From Setomelanomma holmii (taxonomy: Eukaryota > Ascomycota > Dothideomycetes > Pleosporales > Phaeosphaeriaceae), in the NCBI GenBank assembly GCA_010015745.1, contig ML978446.1:1120-12241 (forward strand): a DNA stretch of 11,122 nucleotides, written 5' to 3'. Position 1 is the first letter of the stretch. The number at the start of each line of letters is the position of its first letter. Below are positions 1-9,139 of this stretch, piece after piece. The translations under genes and the position numbers were made by a program. A model generated the notes under the pieces. The model was not told where the DNA came from. It did not search any database and saw only the letters and a list, made by a program, of their open reading frames with translations.

Positions 1-4
1 AGCA

Positions 5-18
5 CCTGACTAGTCAGG
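5..18. repeat. 14-base perfect palindrome
   Basis: CCTGACTAGTCAGG equals its own reverse complement. Extending outward on the minus strand, AGCGCC can also pair with GGTGCT. It lies at the window edge, so its context is cut off. No function can be assigned. Confidence 0.5.
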
Positions 19-70
19 GCGCTACCCGTCTTTCATGCCCCCTGGGAGGCTTTCATAGGACGTTAAACAA

Positions 71-90
71 TACATACATACATACATACA
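71..90. repeat. TACA tetranucleotide microsatellite
   Basis: Five perfect TACA units, with CAATACA-like sequence on both sides. This is a simple sequence repeat in non-coding DNA and is probably length-variable. Confidence 0.9.
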
Positions 91-1022
91 CAATACAATC
101 TCAGTTCAATCCTTCAATTCTTCCCGCATGCGCACTGTTTACTTCACCGCAACAAATATGCATCAGCTCCGCAGTGGTGGCAACGCTGCAAGAGCGTCAC
201 ATTATGAGCGGCGGAATAACGATAGCAATAGTATGATTTTGAGTTGCACTCTTGGAGTACTGTAGCATTTTGCATTTGTAAGATGTGGCGTGCGCTTGTG
301 GCATTTCTACCTACCTTCTGTATATGGTTAGCGTCATCGCGGCTCTTTCCTTCCTTACCGCGTGGGGCCTCCAACTTCCCCTCTCCCTCCTCCACTCAAC
401 ATCGATGGCCATCTTCGCAACGCATCGCAAAGGTTTCCGACGTCGAAAATGCATGACGTAAGTAAGCTTCACAAGCCGGGTCAACAAGCTCGCCAAGGTA
501 GTCTTATCCAGCGTTGCACATTGCGACCTTCTTCATTGAGGAACGGAGCCTTGGCATTTGGTCCCGAGCTTGCCACGAGCGGTCCGACGATGACAATCCA
601 TGCCGCGTCGCCATAATGTTCAACATTCGACTGAGCACTTAGGGTCGTGCGCTTTGCCGGAGTGAAGACTCATCGTAATGATCAAGTTGGCGCCCAACAC
701 TTTCGAAGCACGATTGTGGTGGTCAAGGGTTTCACGACACACATTCAGTAACGGGCTGGCCTGAATCTGAGCAACCCAAAGGACGGTTACGGGACCCGCG
801 CACAGCCTTCCGATCATCACAGTACTCTATTACAATCCGCCCAATCAGGATGGCCTGCCTTACAAGGTAGCACCTCAGTTGCCTGTTAGAGCCTAAATTG
901 CTATAAGACACGACCCTGCAACCAGGACGTCAGAGCAACAATGCGCGAGGAAAATAAGGCCGGTGCAACGAACAATATTTACGAACAATCCATTGTGCCG
1001 CTCTGTTCCGGGGTGCTTGGGA
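91..1022. other. Intergenic region without a convincing gene
   Basis: Only short overlapping open frames on both strands occur here. None shows family motifs, steady codon bias or a splice pattern. A CCAAT motif at 841-845 could bind the fungal CCAAT-binding complex; it lies about 250 bases upstream of the carboxypeptidase start. The stretch is best read as the upstream region of that gene. Confidence 0.6.
968..989 (+). promoter_or_regulatory. Paired ACGAACAAT direct repeat in promoter
   Basis: The 9-mer ACGAACAAT occurs at 968-976 and again at 981-989, a 13-base period. ATTGT, the reverse complement of its ACAAT core, follows at 992-996. The cluster lies 34 bases or more upstream of the TATA box, a fitting place for activator sites. 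ACAAT cores resemble HMG-box targets, but the binding protein is a guess. Confidence 0.3.
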
Positions 1023-1030
1023 TATATAAG
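1023..1030 (+). promoter_or_regulatory. TATA box of the carboxypeptidase gene
   Basis: TATATAAG lies 66 bases upstream of the start codon at 1096. That leaves room for transcription to begin about 30 bases downstream and for a short 5' leader. The start codon has a strong fungal context (CACCATGG). Confidence 0.6.
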
Positions 1031-1095
1031 GCCCGAAGAGCTTCAACAAATTGGCACGCGTCTTGTCATCTCTTGTTCACGTCAATTGACTCACC

Positions 1096-2775
1096 ATGGC
1101 ACGCCTCACACAGCTTGCCGCTGTCTTGGCAGCCACTTCGTTCTGCAGCGCGCGCAAGCCCACTCTCGAGGAACGCCAGATCCCTGCGGATCCGACTGGC
1201 GTAATGACCATCACCTCTGCGCAAGGCGCTTCCATCCGCTTCAAGCAGCCAGGAAAAGCGGGCGTTTGTGAGACCACGGAAGGTGTCGATGACTATGCGG
1301 GCTACATTAGCCTCAATCCCACCACCAACATGTTCTTCTGGTTCTTCGAAGCACGCGAGAACCCATCCGAGAAGCCGCTAACTCTCTGGCTCAACGGTGG
1401 CCCGGGCAGTGATTCGTTAATTGGACTGTTTCAGGAGCATGGACCTTGCAACGTCACAGAAGATCTCAAGACACAGCTGAACCCCTACTCATGGAATGAG
1501 CACTCGAACATGCTGTATCTCAGTCAGCCTGTCGGTGTTGGCTTCTCCTACGAGACCACTCGCACGGATGATGAAGGTCGTTACTCGCTGGTTGATCCCG
1601 ACACAGCGAACACAACGGAGGCCGCAGCTGTCGGCGCATGGCACATTTTGCAGGCATTCCTAGAGCTTTCGCCTCAACTCGACCCGGACATTCAAAACTT
1701 CACTTTCAACTTGTGGACTGAGAGGTAAGCATCAAGCTCGTGATAAGACGGTCACGTTGATAATGCTTCAAATAGCTATGGCGGGCATTATGGTCCAGGA
1801 TTCTACAACTACTTCTACCAGCAGAATGAGGCGATCAAGAATGGCTCGGTCAAGGGTGTAGAACTTCAAATGGACACTCTTGGCATAATCAACGGCATTG
1901 TCGACGAGCAGATTCAGGCGCCTTATTACCCCGAATTTGCCGTCAACAACACATACGGCATCAAGGCCGTCAACGATACCATCTACACCTTCATGAAGCA
2001 AGCATACTACATGCCCGAGGGCTGCCACGACCAGATCGAGTACTGCAAGGAGTCCGATCGTACCACTGAGGATGGCTATCTACAATGCTCGTCTGCAACG
2101 AACCTTTGCCGATCTTTGGTCGAAGAACCATACTACGCGTTCGGCGGTCGTGGCGTGTACGACATCCGTCACCCATACGACGATCCCACCCCGCCAGACT
2201 ACTTCGCGGACTTTCTCAACCTTGCGTCCACTCAAGAAGCGCTTGGTGTGAATATCAACTACACGTCGACCAGCTCACGCAACGTGTCTCGTGGCTTCCA
2301 ACAAACCGGCGACTTCGTCTTTCCCAACTTCATTGTCGATCTTGAAGAGATCCTAGGCTACGGCGTGCGTGTCGCACTGCTCTACGGTGACGCAGACTAC
2401 ATCTGCAACTGGTTCGGCGGTGAAGCCATCTCCCTTGCCGCAAACTTCAGCGACGCTGAAGCTTTCCGCGCCGCCGGCTACACACCTTTCCTCGTCGACG
2501 GCGTCGAGTACGGCGAGGTGCGCGAATATGGTAACTTCAGCTTCACCAGGATCTACGAAGCCGGTCACGAGGTGCCGTACTACCAGCCGGTAGCTAGTCT
2601 GGAGCACTTTAGACGTGTGCAGAATAAGGTGATCATTGCGGATGGAAGCAAGGTTGTGACGGATAATTATAGCACGAATGGTACGGCGAAGGCGACACAT
2701 ACGGAGAGCTTTGTGCCGTTGTCGCCGACGAGTACGCCAAGTGCGGTTAGGAGGTGGGAGCGTGGGAGTAGGTAG
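1096..2775 (+). CDS. Secreted serine carboxypeptidase, family S10 (carboxypeptidase S1-like)
   Basis: Exons 1096-1724 and 1776-2775 give 542 residues, a normal S10 length. The product should remove C-terminal residues from peptides in the secretory route or outside the cell. Residues 1-19 form a signal peptide (hydrophobic LAAVLAATSF core). WLNGGPGSDSL (98-108) is the oxyanion-hole segment. Catalytic Ser210 lies in TESYGGHYGP, the catalytic Asp in GDADYICNW (about 414-422, probably Asp417), and His474 in YEAGHEVPYYQP. The GPGSDS variant with TESYGGHYGP resembles, as I recall, the fungal carboxypeptidase S1 group rather than vacuolar CPY. A dozen or so N-x-S/T sites point to heavy glycosylation. 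The end is a short Ser/Thr-rich tail without a GPI-like hydrophobic end. A TATA box and a good start context support the start. All catalytic residues are present and no lesion is visible, so it is probably functional. The split catalytic codon is discussed under the intron. Confidence 0.93.
1725..1775 (+). other. 51-base intron splitting the catalytic serine codon
   Basis: Donor GTAAGC and acceptor AATAG, with a TTGATAAT-like branch region. Splicing joins AG (1723-1724) to C (1776), making the AGC codon of Ser210 and the motif TESYGGHYGP. Without splicing, the frame ends in TAA at 1726-1728. A retained intron would therefore give an inactive 210-residue product. Confidence 0.92.
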
Positions 2776-2907
2776 ATGCTGACATTACGAGATGATGTCA
2801 CTCATACAATACAAACTTCACGCTTTAGTCGCAGCAACCATTTCGGCTCGCTGCTACAAGTTCCGATCCCTTGTTCCTGCCTTCACAATCCTTTCTCCTC
2901 ATTCCTT

Positions 2908-4013
2908 CTAAGTTCTTGAGTAGTCTCCGGGCTCGATCTCACCAAGTCTGATCATGTCTTCCACAAACGACAAGTCATCCTCAGCTGACGGATTTGTCAC
3001 CTTTTGCAGACCCGTGAATCCAGCGAAAGCACTGCTGAAGTTGTCCTTCCGGCGTTGAGCTTCTTCTTTCTCCTGCTGGAAAACCTTTGCGTTATCCTTG
3101 AGAAGCGCAGAATAGCAGCCTATGCCGTGCTCGTACAACTTCTGGACGTGCCTCAAGTCTACTGAGTCCATCGACAACCTAGCTCCGATCGCAGCTCTTG
3201 CAATGTGTCCTCAAATGTCGAATCAGTTGTGGACTCGACTGCACTAGTGAAGCGCAGATTGGCGGGCAACGTGGGCCGTACGTATTAGTCCTTGAGCTGC
3301 CGTGCTTTCTCGCAGCAGTGGGTTAGTATGCAGCCATCCACTTGCAGCCGAGCCTCCTGATCGAAAGCTGCCTCAAAAGCTAACATGAATTATAGCTCGT
3401 ATCCGACCCAGAAGATCCGAAGAAGAGGCTCACACGAGGGTATGTCCTCGCAGACTTTGGTGTAGCGATTTAGGAGACTGACGACTATTGATATCCCCCC
3501 GTCATTAATCCCCGCGTGCAAATGTGCTTCCACGACTACGTTACGAAGGCATCCTGGATTGCGGCGATCGATACTATGCAAGCGACGTGCGATTTCCATG
3601 TGACCTGACCCTGAGACTTCCGAAATTGCTTCGTTAGTGATGTTGACCGTATTGACCCTCAGGACGACACCGCGTGTTTCTGCTCGTAGTTGCTGGCAGA
3701 CCAGTTCGAAAGGGATTTCATTAGGCATGGTGTGGCGGCCCTTGATAAATTGCTCGAAGTCTCCATAGCCATGGTCTCTTGGGTGAAGGCGGGCGGATAC
3801 AATGCCGCCGTCGTAAGTCAAAGCGTACTCGTAAATGATGTTGCGGAGCTCGGCTGGTAGGTCGAGAAGGAGGCGGATGCCGTCGGCTGGTGGAATGCTT
3901 GCGGGATGAGGTGCAGGTACCGGCGCTGAAGAGGAGAAGAACGGGCCTATGTTGGAATTGTAGTTGGCAGTGTTGATGAAAAGATCGTGGACTTTTCGGG
4001 ATATCGGTGAGGT
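2908..4013 (-). pseudogene. Broken F-box-like/2EXR-like fungal accessory gene
   Basis: One coding-like frame runs from 4013 (just after an in-frame TAG at 4014-4016). It contains LPAELRNIIYEYAL, a motif typical of large fungal families annotated as F-box-like or 2EXR proteins, usually of unknown role. The frame meets TAA at 3390-3392. It carries on unchanged with GC-rich, coding-like codons (AFDQEARLQVDG, HCCEKARQLKD) to a second TAA at 3285-3287, then on through DSTFEDTLQELRSEL. Between about 3210 and 3160 the signal moves to another frame, as if one base were lost, and then runs as a charged, helical tail (RHVQKLYEHG, QQEKEEAQRRKDN) to the stop at 2908. No ATG precedes the conserved motif in frame, so the 5' end is lost or on an unseen exon. 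It converges on the carboxypeptidase, 132 bases away. An intron hiding the stops would have to remove coding-like sequence. A separate 207-codon gene ending at 3390 is a less likely reading. Confidence 0.65.
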
Positions 4014-4016
4014 CTA

Positions 4017-4697
4017 GTGAGGGTACACATAACTCCATGCTGGCTTGCACGTGATCTTCGGTGCGTTTCCAAGCATTCACTCCGACTTATGATCGATATG
4101 TTTGGTTTCATGGCCACGATGAACCGATCGATCTGACTCTGACACTCCACAATCGCTCAGCGAATTTCGCCAGCTCCACGATCCTCAGTAGGCTTACTCA
4201 ACCATTAGCAGATCCTAGTTACATCTGAGGGTACCCAGTAATCTGTCGAGCAGTCGAACGATCATCTTAAGGCCCATGACAGGTTCGCAAAGGTTCAGCG
4301 CGTCGAGGACGCCGAGAGCGATGGTTCGCATGTCACGTGGTAGGCGCGTGACGATGACACAGCGCAGATATTGATTTCGCCTGCATGGCGTGATGAATCG
4401 CGAGCTCTGCTGCGATGTCTACGCAGTTGAGTATGAAGGAAACTTTGGTTGGTGTCTTATTTTGGCCCCCACGCGGCGCCTTCCCTGGCGGGTGGCGGCT
4501 GAGGAGTGCACAGACCTGTGACACGAACCCCGCCCATCTCATGGTGTCTGAGACAACGCGACGCATTCTTCAAGATCAACCGAACAAGTCGAAGAGTTCG
4601 AGGTGTACGAAAGATATGATCAAATACCCTTTGTCTCCAAATCCTCGCGTTTCTGCGGCGTCTCTAGATTGCGACCCCAACAAGCTCCCTCAACCCT
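4017..4697. other. Divergent intergenic region, no supported gene
   Basis: This lies between two damaged genes that point away from each other, so it should hold both promoters. Open frames exist on both strands but none is convincing. A plus-strand stretch from the ATG at 4616 to 4711 has proline- and serine-rich, coding-like codons. It could be a displaced 5' end of the kinase gene, reached by another frame change or a small intron; I cannot confirm this. Confidence 0.45.
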
Positions 4698-6956
4698 GTG
4701 CCCAGCCATAAGCAACCGTCCGCCTTTACCAACGCCAACGTCGTGGGGAGTGGCGTGTCTCCAAGTATAGATGGCGAGATCATGTCAGATGTAAGGAGCG
4801 CCATAAACGGCAATCAATGCAGCTGGTACGAAGAGCAGTGCTCGGACGCTCAAGTACTTGCTGACCACTGGGCGGAAACAACACCCTCGATACCACATGT
4901 TCCTAGTCCAACCATACAGATATGTGCTGTCGCAGCAGCACACAGTCTCGAAGACGATCGCGAAGAGAGCATCATGATCACGAAGCCAGTCAATGCAGAG
5001 TCCATTGATAGAGCACCACATAATTCCTTTCGACCATTCAAACATGAGATCAACACGTCTATACCAATCAAAAGCTCAAGAAATGCTCAGAAAAGCGGCG
5101 GAAGGGTTGGGCTTAGCGGTGTTGACTCATTCTCGACAAGCACGCCGAGATCTAGCTTTCTAGAGTCCTACGGCCGGCGCAGTAGCCCCATTTCTACGTT
5201 TCCTTCCCAAAGGAAGGGTCACGTTAGCTTAGCCAGTCCCAGGAGCTATAACACCGCTCATTCTAGCTTCGCTAGCTACACGACTGCACCAAGCATTCCA
5301 CAATCAGGATGATTACAAGTAGACTACGTCAAGTTTCCGAAGCTGATGATAAAGCCTTTGACTGGAAGATGGAATTGAAGCTCTTTTCTGACTTTGAACA
5401 AAAATATGGTGAATTCTTAGAGGAGCTGCTCTATCAGGTGTTGGACCACTCCACCTGGTCGAACCCCGTACGAACGATGACTGAGTCAGACAAACGAGCT
5501 CTCAAAGAGACCATGGAGATCTCTTTGTTGCCACTGAAGAAATCACAGGCATCCTCTCGCGGGCTGAGAATCATTATGTTGCTTAACAGTGCCGAAAAAG
5601 ATCATGCTACAACCCTTGGTCAGAACGCCAAAAGCAGCACATGGTCCAAGTATTGGACAAAAGAAGCAACGTCTGAGGCTGGAAGTGCTGTTGAAGATAC
5701 AGATGGGTCCGAGTTTCCTCATGGCGACCATGAGGCTGATGTGATAATCGAGCGACTCCTGGACTATACTCTTACGGGATCGAGAGCGAAGCTCTTCGAG
5801 CTAGAAAATAAGGAAAGGCGTGGGGCGCTCCGCACTCAACTTGCCCAGCAATTAAAAAGATTCGAATTGGGAAAATTCAAGACCTTCCAGGTGGCAGATC
5901 TCGGGTCAGTATTTAGTAGTGAGTGGTTGAAACATTTGCACGACCGAGGTATCCTTCTCGATCCGAAGGACGAGCTTGACTGGTCGGGACGCGGACAACA
6001 CGTAGAGTATCATCCTAGCGACATACCCACGATACCGCTACAGATGAGGAAGGTGCTGGGCTACAGTGCCACGGCTATCGTCGAGCGTTCAGTGTCGGCG
6101 TATCCTACTTGCACGCAAAACGGTCAAGTACAGCCGCCGCATGACGAAAGAGAACGTTATTACCGAGGTAGAGCATCTTCAGAAGCTGCAGCACTCCCAT
6201 ATAGTTCGTGTTGTTGGCACCTATACCCTTTAGAAGAACTTGTCGATCCTCCTCTACCCGGTCGCCGATCAGAACCTGGAGGAGCTTATGGATGACATCG
6301 CCGATCTAGACCGAGACGATCCGAAGCATGGTAGAGCCATCATGCCAACCTTTTTTGGCTGTTTTTGCAAGGCTGTAAGTTTCATTCACAGCAGAAATGT
6401 CAAGCACATGGATATCAAACCCAAGAACATCCTGGTCCGACAAGTTGCAGGAGCCGTCAAGGTGTATGTTGCAGACTTTGGCATCGCGAGGTCGTACAAA
6501 ACAGCTGCAGAATCCTTCACGGACACGCCAATCTCGTTTACGCGTACATATGCAGCCCCAGAGGTCGTCATGCAGGATATAAGGGTTAATCCAGCGGACA
6601 TCTTTTCACTTAGTTGTGTGTTCATAGAGATGTTCGCTGTGGTGGTTTCGTTGCCGCAGTCGGATCAAAAGGAACGACTGGCGACAACGCGTGGGCTTGA
6701 CTACCAGTCCAATGTTGAAAGCGTGCTGGCATGTTTCCATGATTTCGTCGAAGGGCGGTGGTCTGATGATTCCTTTCTCCCATTGAAAAGGCATGCAGAC
6801 AACCCGTTCTTCCGAGCTGTGAGGAAGACTACAAACAAACGACCAGAGAACCGACCTGTCGCCACAGACTTGGCAGCCCTCACGTCATACCTTTGCTGTG
6901 CAAATTCTGATGAAGGGTCGGAGCCATTTGAGGCAAATAACGACGTTCCCGCGTAA
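4698..6956 (+). pseudogene. Broken serine/threonine protein kinase gene
   Basis: Three frames follow one another. The first (4698-5312) encodes a Ser-rich, low-complexity N-terminus; its first ATG is at 4782, so the true start is unclear. The second (5309-6085) encodes a charged, mostly helical region (KLFSDFEQKYGEFLEELL) leading into the glycine-loop segment LGYSATAIVE. The third (from 6087 to the TAA at 6954-6956) holds the rest of the kinase fold: the ATP-site Lys in LLARKTV (codon 6117), a helix-C Glu near 6165 (TEVEHLQKL), HMDIKPKNILV (6405-6437; Asp at 6411, Asn at 6426), DFG at 6474-6482, and an APE-equivalent AAPE at 6552-6563. An in-frame TAG at 6231-6233 interrupts the segment between HIVRVVGTY and LLYPVAD. 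Usual spacing (V-x-x-V in the glycine loop) fits loss of two bases near 6086. The HRD motif is HMD, so it would be a non-RD kinase. Three lesions argue against a working gene, unless they are sequence errors. Confidence 0.8.
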
Positions 6957-7177
6957 ATACCAAGCTTTTGATGATCCACGCCTTCACTTTCGTCCTCGAA
7001 TGATCAGAGTGGGGATATTCGTGGCCTCACTTTCACTCTCATCGGTACCAGGCCCAAGCGCGATTCTCCACGGCGCTTGAAACTCGAAACTCGTGTTCAT
7101 CACCAAGTTCGTCGCGCGGTTAGAACCAGTAGTAAGCACCACCAGTTGCTTTTTTTACGATCACGACGCGCATCATC

Positions 7178-8074
7178 ATGGCGACGTCCGCAAAGGCTAA
7201 ACTACGAACCCTACGTTTTCAGCTCGCCGTCAAACCACATCGCGATGTCTTATATCAGTACTTGGAGGAAAAGCGCAACAGTCTAATCCAGGAAGCTGTG
7301 CTTGTCACGCTCTACCGCAAGTGGTCGTCGCGTCCTCCGTACGGTCTGGTTGAGATCGGAATCGCCACGTACGACCGCCGGAGCGTCAACTGCGGGTTTT
7401 CGTGTCCTCCAGGACCTCATGCTAAAGATCTGCTACGGGAAGTCTGGAGCATGCACCTTCGTATCCGGTCGAATGCGCACTTGCCCTCAGCCGATGCTTG
7501 TCCCGACACTTTTCACTTCGGCACGTCAGTCTTCGTATCGCACGAAGAGGCGCTGGACCTGCTCTACCAGGTATCATGTATATTTCGCTATGAGTCGTCA
7601 CAAGGGGGTTAACATCAGTAGGTATGGCATCAACCTATAGACGAGATGAACTTGGAGAAAGGCTATCGACCCATCATCTGTCTCACTTTCGGCAACAATG
7701 ATGGCTTGGGCAAAGTGCGATATACCGACCTGAACTTCGTACCGATGAACATGGACACAACCATCGCCGTACTTGATGCTCAAAACATTGCTGTTCAGTC
7801 CAAGATCACCAGCAAGGCGGATGCGCCCATCGAATATATACTCCCAATCTTCACCATGACGCCATGCGATGTCGGCAACGCAGGTAATGCCGCCACATAC
7901 ATTACCATCATCGCCTTCATATCAGTCTTGCGCGATCAACTGTACGGTGCAGAGAGCAATCCAAGAGCAAAGCCAGGTCAGAAGGGTGTGTCGGCCTCGA
8001 AGTCAGCCAAGAGCGTTCTGCACTGGTTAATGGAACACCCAACTCCGGCGCCGCCATTCGGATTCACGACGTAG
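7178..8074 (+). CDS. Gfd2/YDR514C-like RNase H-fold protein, two exons, probably shortened
   Basis: Exons 7178-7570 and 7622-8074 give 281 residues. The start context is good (CATCATGGCG). The layout follows the Gfd2/YDR514C RNase H-like (DEDDh-type) domain: a first strand VLVTLYRKW (41-49), then VEIGIATYD (58-66), HLRI (93-96), FHFGTSVFVS (112-121), PIICLTFGNND (148-158), IAVLDAQNIA (179-188) and GNAGNAATY (216-224). Against the family pattern as I recall it, the expected acidic pair in the first strand is Tyr46/Lys48, and the late H..GND motif is Gly216...Ala221. The nuclease centre therefore seems lost and the protein may be inactive or only binding. The frame continues past the TAG into a zinc knuckle (8075-8260), so this may be a truncated allele or pseudogene. 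Family assignment rests on memory of the motif pattern and is moderate. Confidence 0.7.
7571..7621 (+). other. 51-base intron in the Gfd2-like gene
   Basis: Donor GTATCA directly follows CAG, with a TTAAC branch-like site at 7610-7614. The acceptor is the second AG of CAGTAG, ending at 7621. Only this acceptor keeps the frame (phase 0, joining LLYQ to VWHQPIDEM). Splicing three bases earlier, at the CAG, would bring TAG into frame as the next codon. Confidence 0.82.
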
Positions 8075-8260
8075 TGCTGTAGATGTGGTAGCTGTGAGCA
8101 TATGGCTGCAAAATGCTCGAACACGGACCTGGAGTGCGACAAGTGCTTGAACTCGATGGCGAAATGGAGGCAGGAGAATGCGAAGACGCACAGGGAGGGA
8201 ATGTGTGTTTTCCGCCGATTTATTGCGACGATGTCCAAGCCAAGTCAAGAGGGCGACTGA
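8075..8260 (+). pseudogene. In-frame zinc-knuckle tail beyond the stop of the Gfd2-like gene
   Basis: Directly after TAG 8072-8074, in the same frame, 61 codons run to TGA at 8258-8260. The first 14 residues, CCRCGSCEHMAAKC (8075-8116), match the CCHC zinc-knuckle spacing C-x2-C-x4-H-x4-C, including the usual RCG. A second metal-site-like pattern follows: CDKC, then H-x4-C (about 8135-8206). Zinc knuckles bind single-stranded nucleic acid and are a plausible C-terminal partner for an RNase H-fold domain. The simplest reading is a premature stop that removes an ancestral tail. Other options are stop readthrough, or a separate small protein from the ATG at 8102, which would lack most of the first knuckle. 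Confidence 0.7.
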
Positions 8261-8997
8261 GACCAGGGCGAAGCTGTGCGAGATCTGAAGTTATAGGCGA
8301 TATATAGGACTGTCCAACCTGGCAGAAGGAAGTGCCGATCTTTAGTCGCGGTTGTGTAATGAGCAGTCTATCTGAACACCCATGTACTCAGGCAGGTGAG
8401 AGTACCGATTCGAGGCCGAAATCAATGAAAACTTGCCCGCACAAGATCGAAGCTCCACGCACCTTGCCTATCCAAGGTAGCACACAGACCATATCTTCCT
8501 TTTGCGTCGCATTGTCTTGCACTCCACCGTCTCTACCTTCTCAATCGCTTTCAAGTCAAGACCATATTCTTCGCGCCAACCTGACATTGGCTTAAACGCT
8601 TGTCGCTGGGAGTAGTCTCAAAGAACTTGGTGCCAGCGAACAAGTGCTGAGTTTGTATGTTGGGTAGTCGACAGAACGCCAGACACACTTTCCTAACCGA
8701 CTGCCAGGGCCATGCACAAGTTGAAGTTAAGCTTTTGCAGGTAATCAGCTTTCTGTCACAGCATGAATATTGTTCCACTGACCATTTCTAGGGAGAAGAT
8801 GTTGCAGTGATTGCAGTGAATCAAAAGGTAACCGTGCGAAGCAGTAAGTCAAGTGTGGAACCGCGCAGGGCAGTAAATCTGAGTATCATGTGCTCTGTAC
8901 TGTTGTCTGCTCCGTTGATGATGACCTCTTCCCAGGCCATCAGCAGCGTCTGTTTACATGACGTATTTATGATCCAGTTCAGGTAAGAGGTGCTTGA
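8261..8997. other. Intergenic region without a convincing gene
   Basis: Short open frames on both strands show no family motif, steady codon bias or intron pattern. Near its end, CAG followed by GTAAGA (donor-like, 8980-8988) lies just before the transposon insertion point. Confidence 0.5.
8802..8819. repeat. Tandem 9-base repeat
   Basis: TTGCAGTGA is repeated twice without a gap. It is probably a small replication-slippage duplication. Confidence 0.6.
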
Positions 8998-8999
8998 TA

Positions 9000-9025
9000 C
9001 AGTACTAGGTCAAAAGTATCCGTGC
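9000..9025. repeat. Left terminal inverted repeat of the Tc1/mariner element
   Basis: It matches the reverse complement of 10426-10451 at 20 of 26 positions. The differences cluster at positions 5-9 from the end. It is next to the TA duplication at 8998-8999. Confidence 0.9.
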
Positions 9026-9139
9026 CGAAGCTCGAGCCGCCCCATCAAGCACCTGCACCCACATCACTACAGCGTCAATAAAACAGCCACAACAATGTGC
9101 AAATATAGATTTTTTTATGTGAATACATTGATTGTGTGA

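Noticed and set aside
1..30. Possible tRNA fragment (minus strand GGTAGCGC followed by a stem-like palindrome)
   Set aside because: I could not fit a proper 5-base anticodon stem with a 7-base loop, and no T-arm or acceptor stem is visible in the window.
244..616. Overlapping short frames on both strands left of the carboxypeptidase
   Set aside because: No motif, no consistent coding bias, and mutual overlap on both strands.
3230..3375. Intron removing the second TAA of the F-box-like relic, using GTGGAT and the ACTAAC branch-like site
   Set aside because: The donor is poor and the removed sequence is itself coding-like in the same frame. It would leave the first TAA and the frame shift unexplained.
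3721..4150. Overlapping minus-strand frames of 119 and 67 residues
   Set aside because: They are out-of-frame shadows of, or lie upstream of, the LPAELRNIIYEYAL frame, with Arg/His/Pro-rich chance composition.
6168..6233. 66-base GT-AG intron that would remove the kinase TAG in frame
   Set aside because: It would delete conserved N-lobe sequence (EHLQKLQHSHIVRVVGTY), and the shift near 6086 would remain. Decay explains the data better.
7302..7640. Plus-strand 112-residue open frame
   Set aside because: It is a shadow of exon 1 of the Gfd2-like gene, which has the family landmarks and a clean intron.
8332..8595. Plus-strand 87-residue open frame
   Set aside because: It has a non-ATG start, no motif, and a mixed Ser/Thr/Pro composition typical of chance frames.
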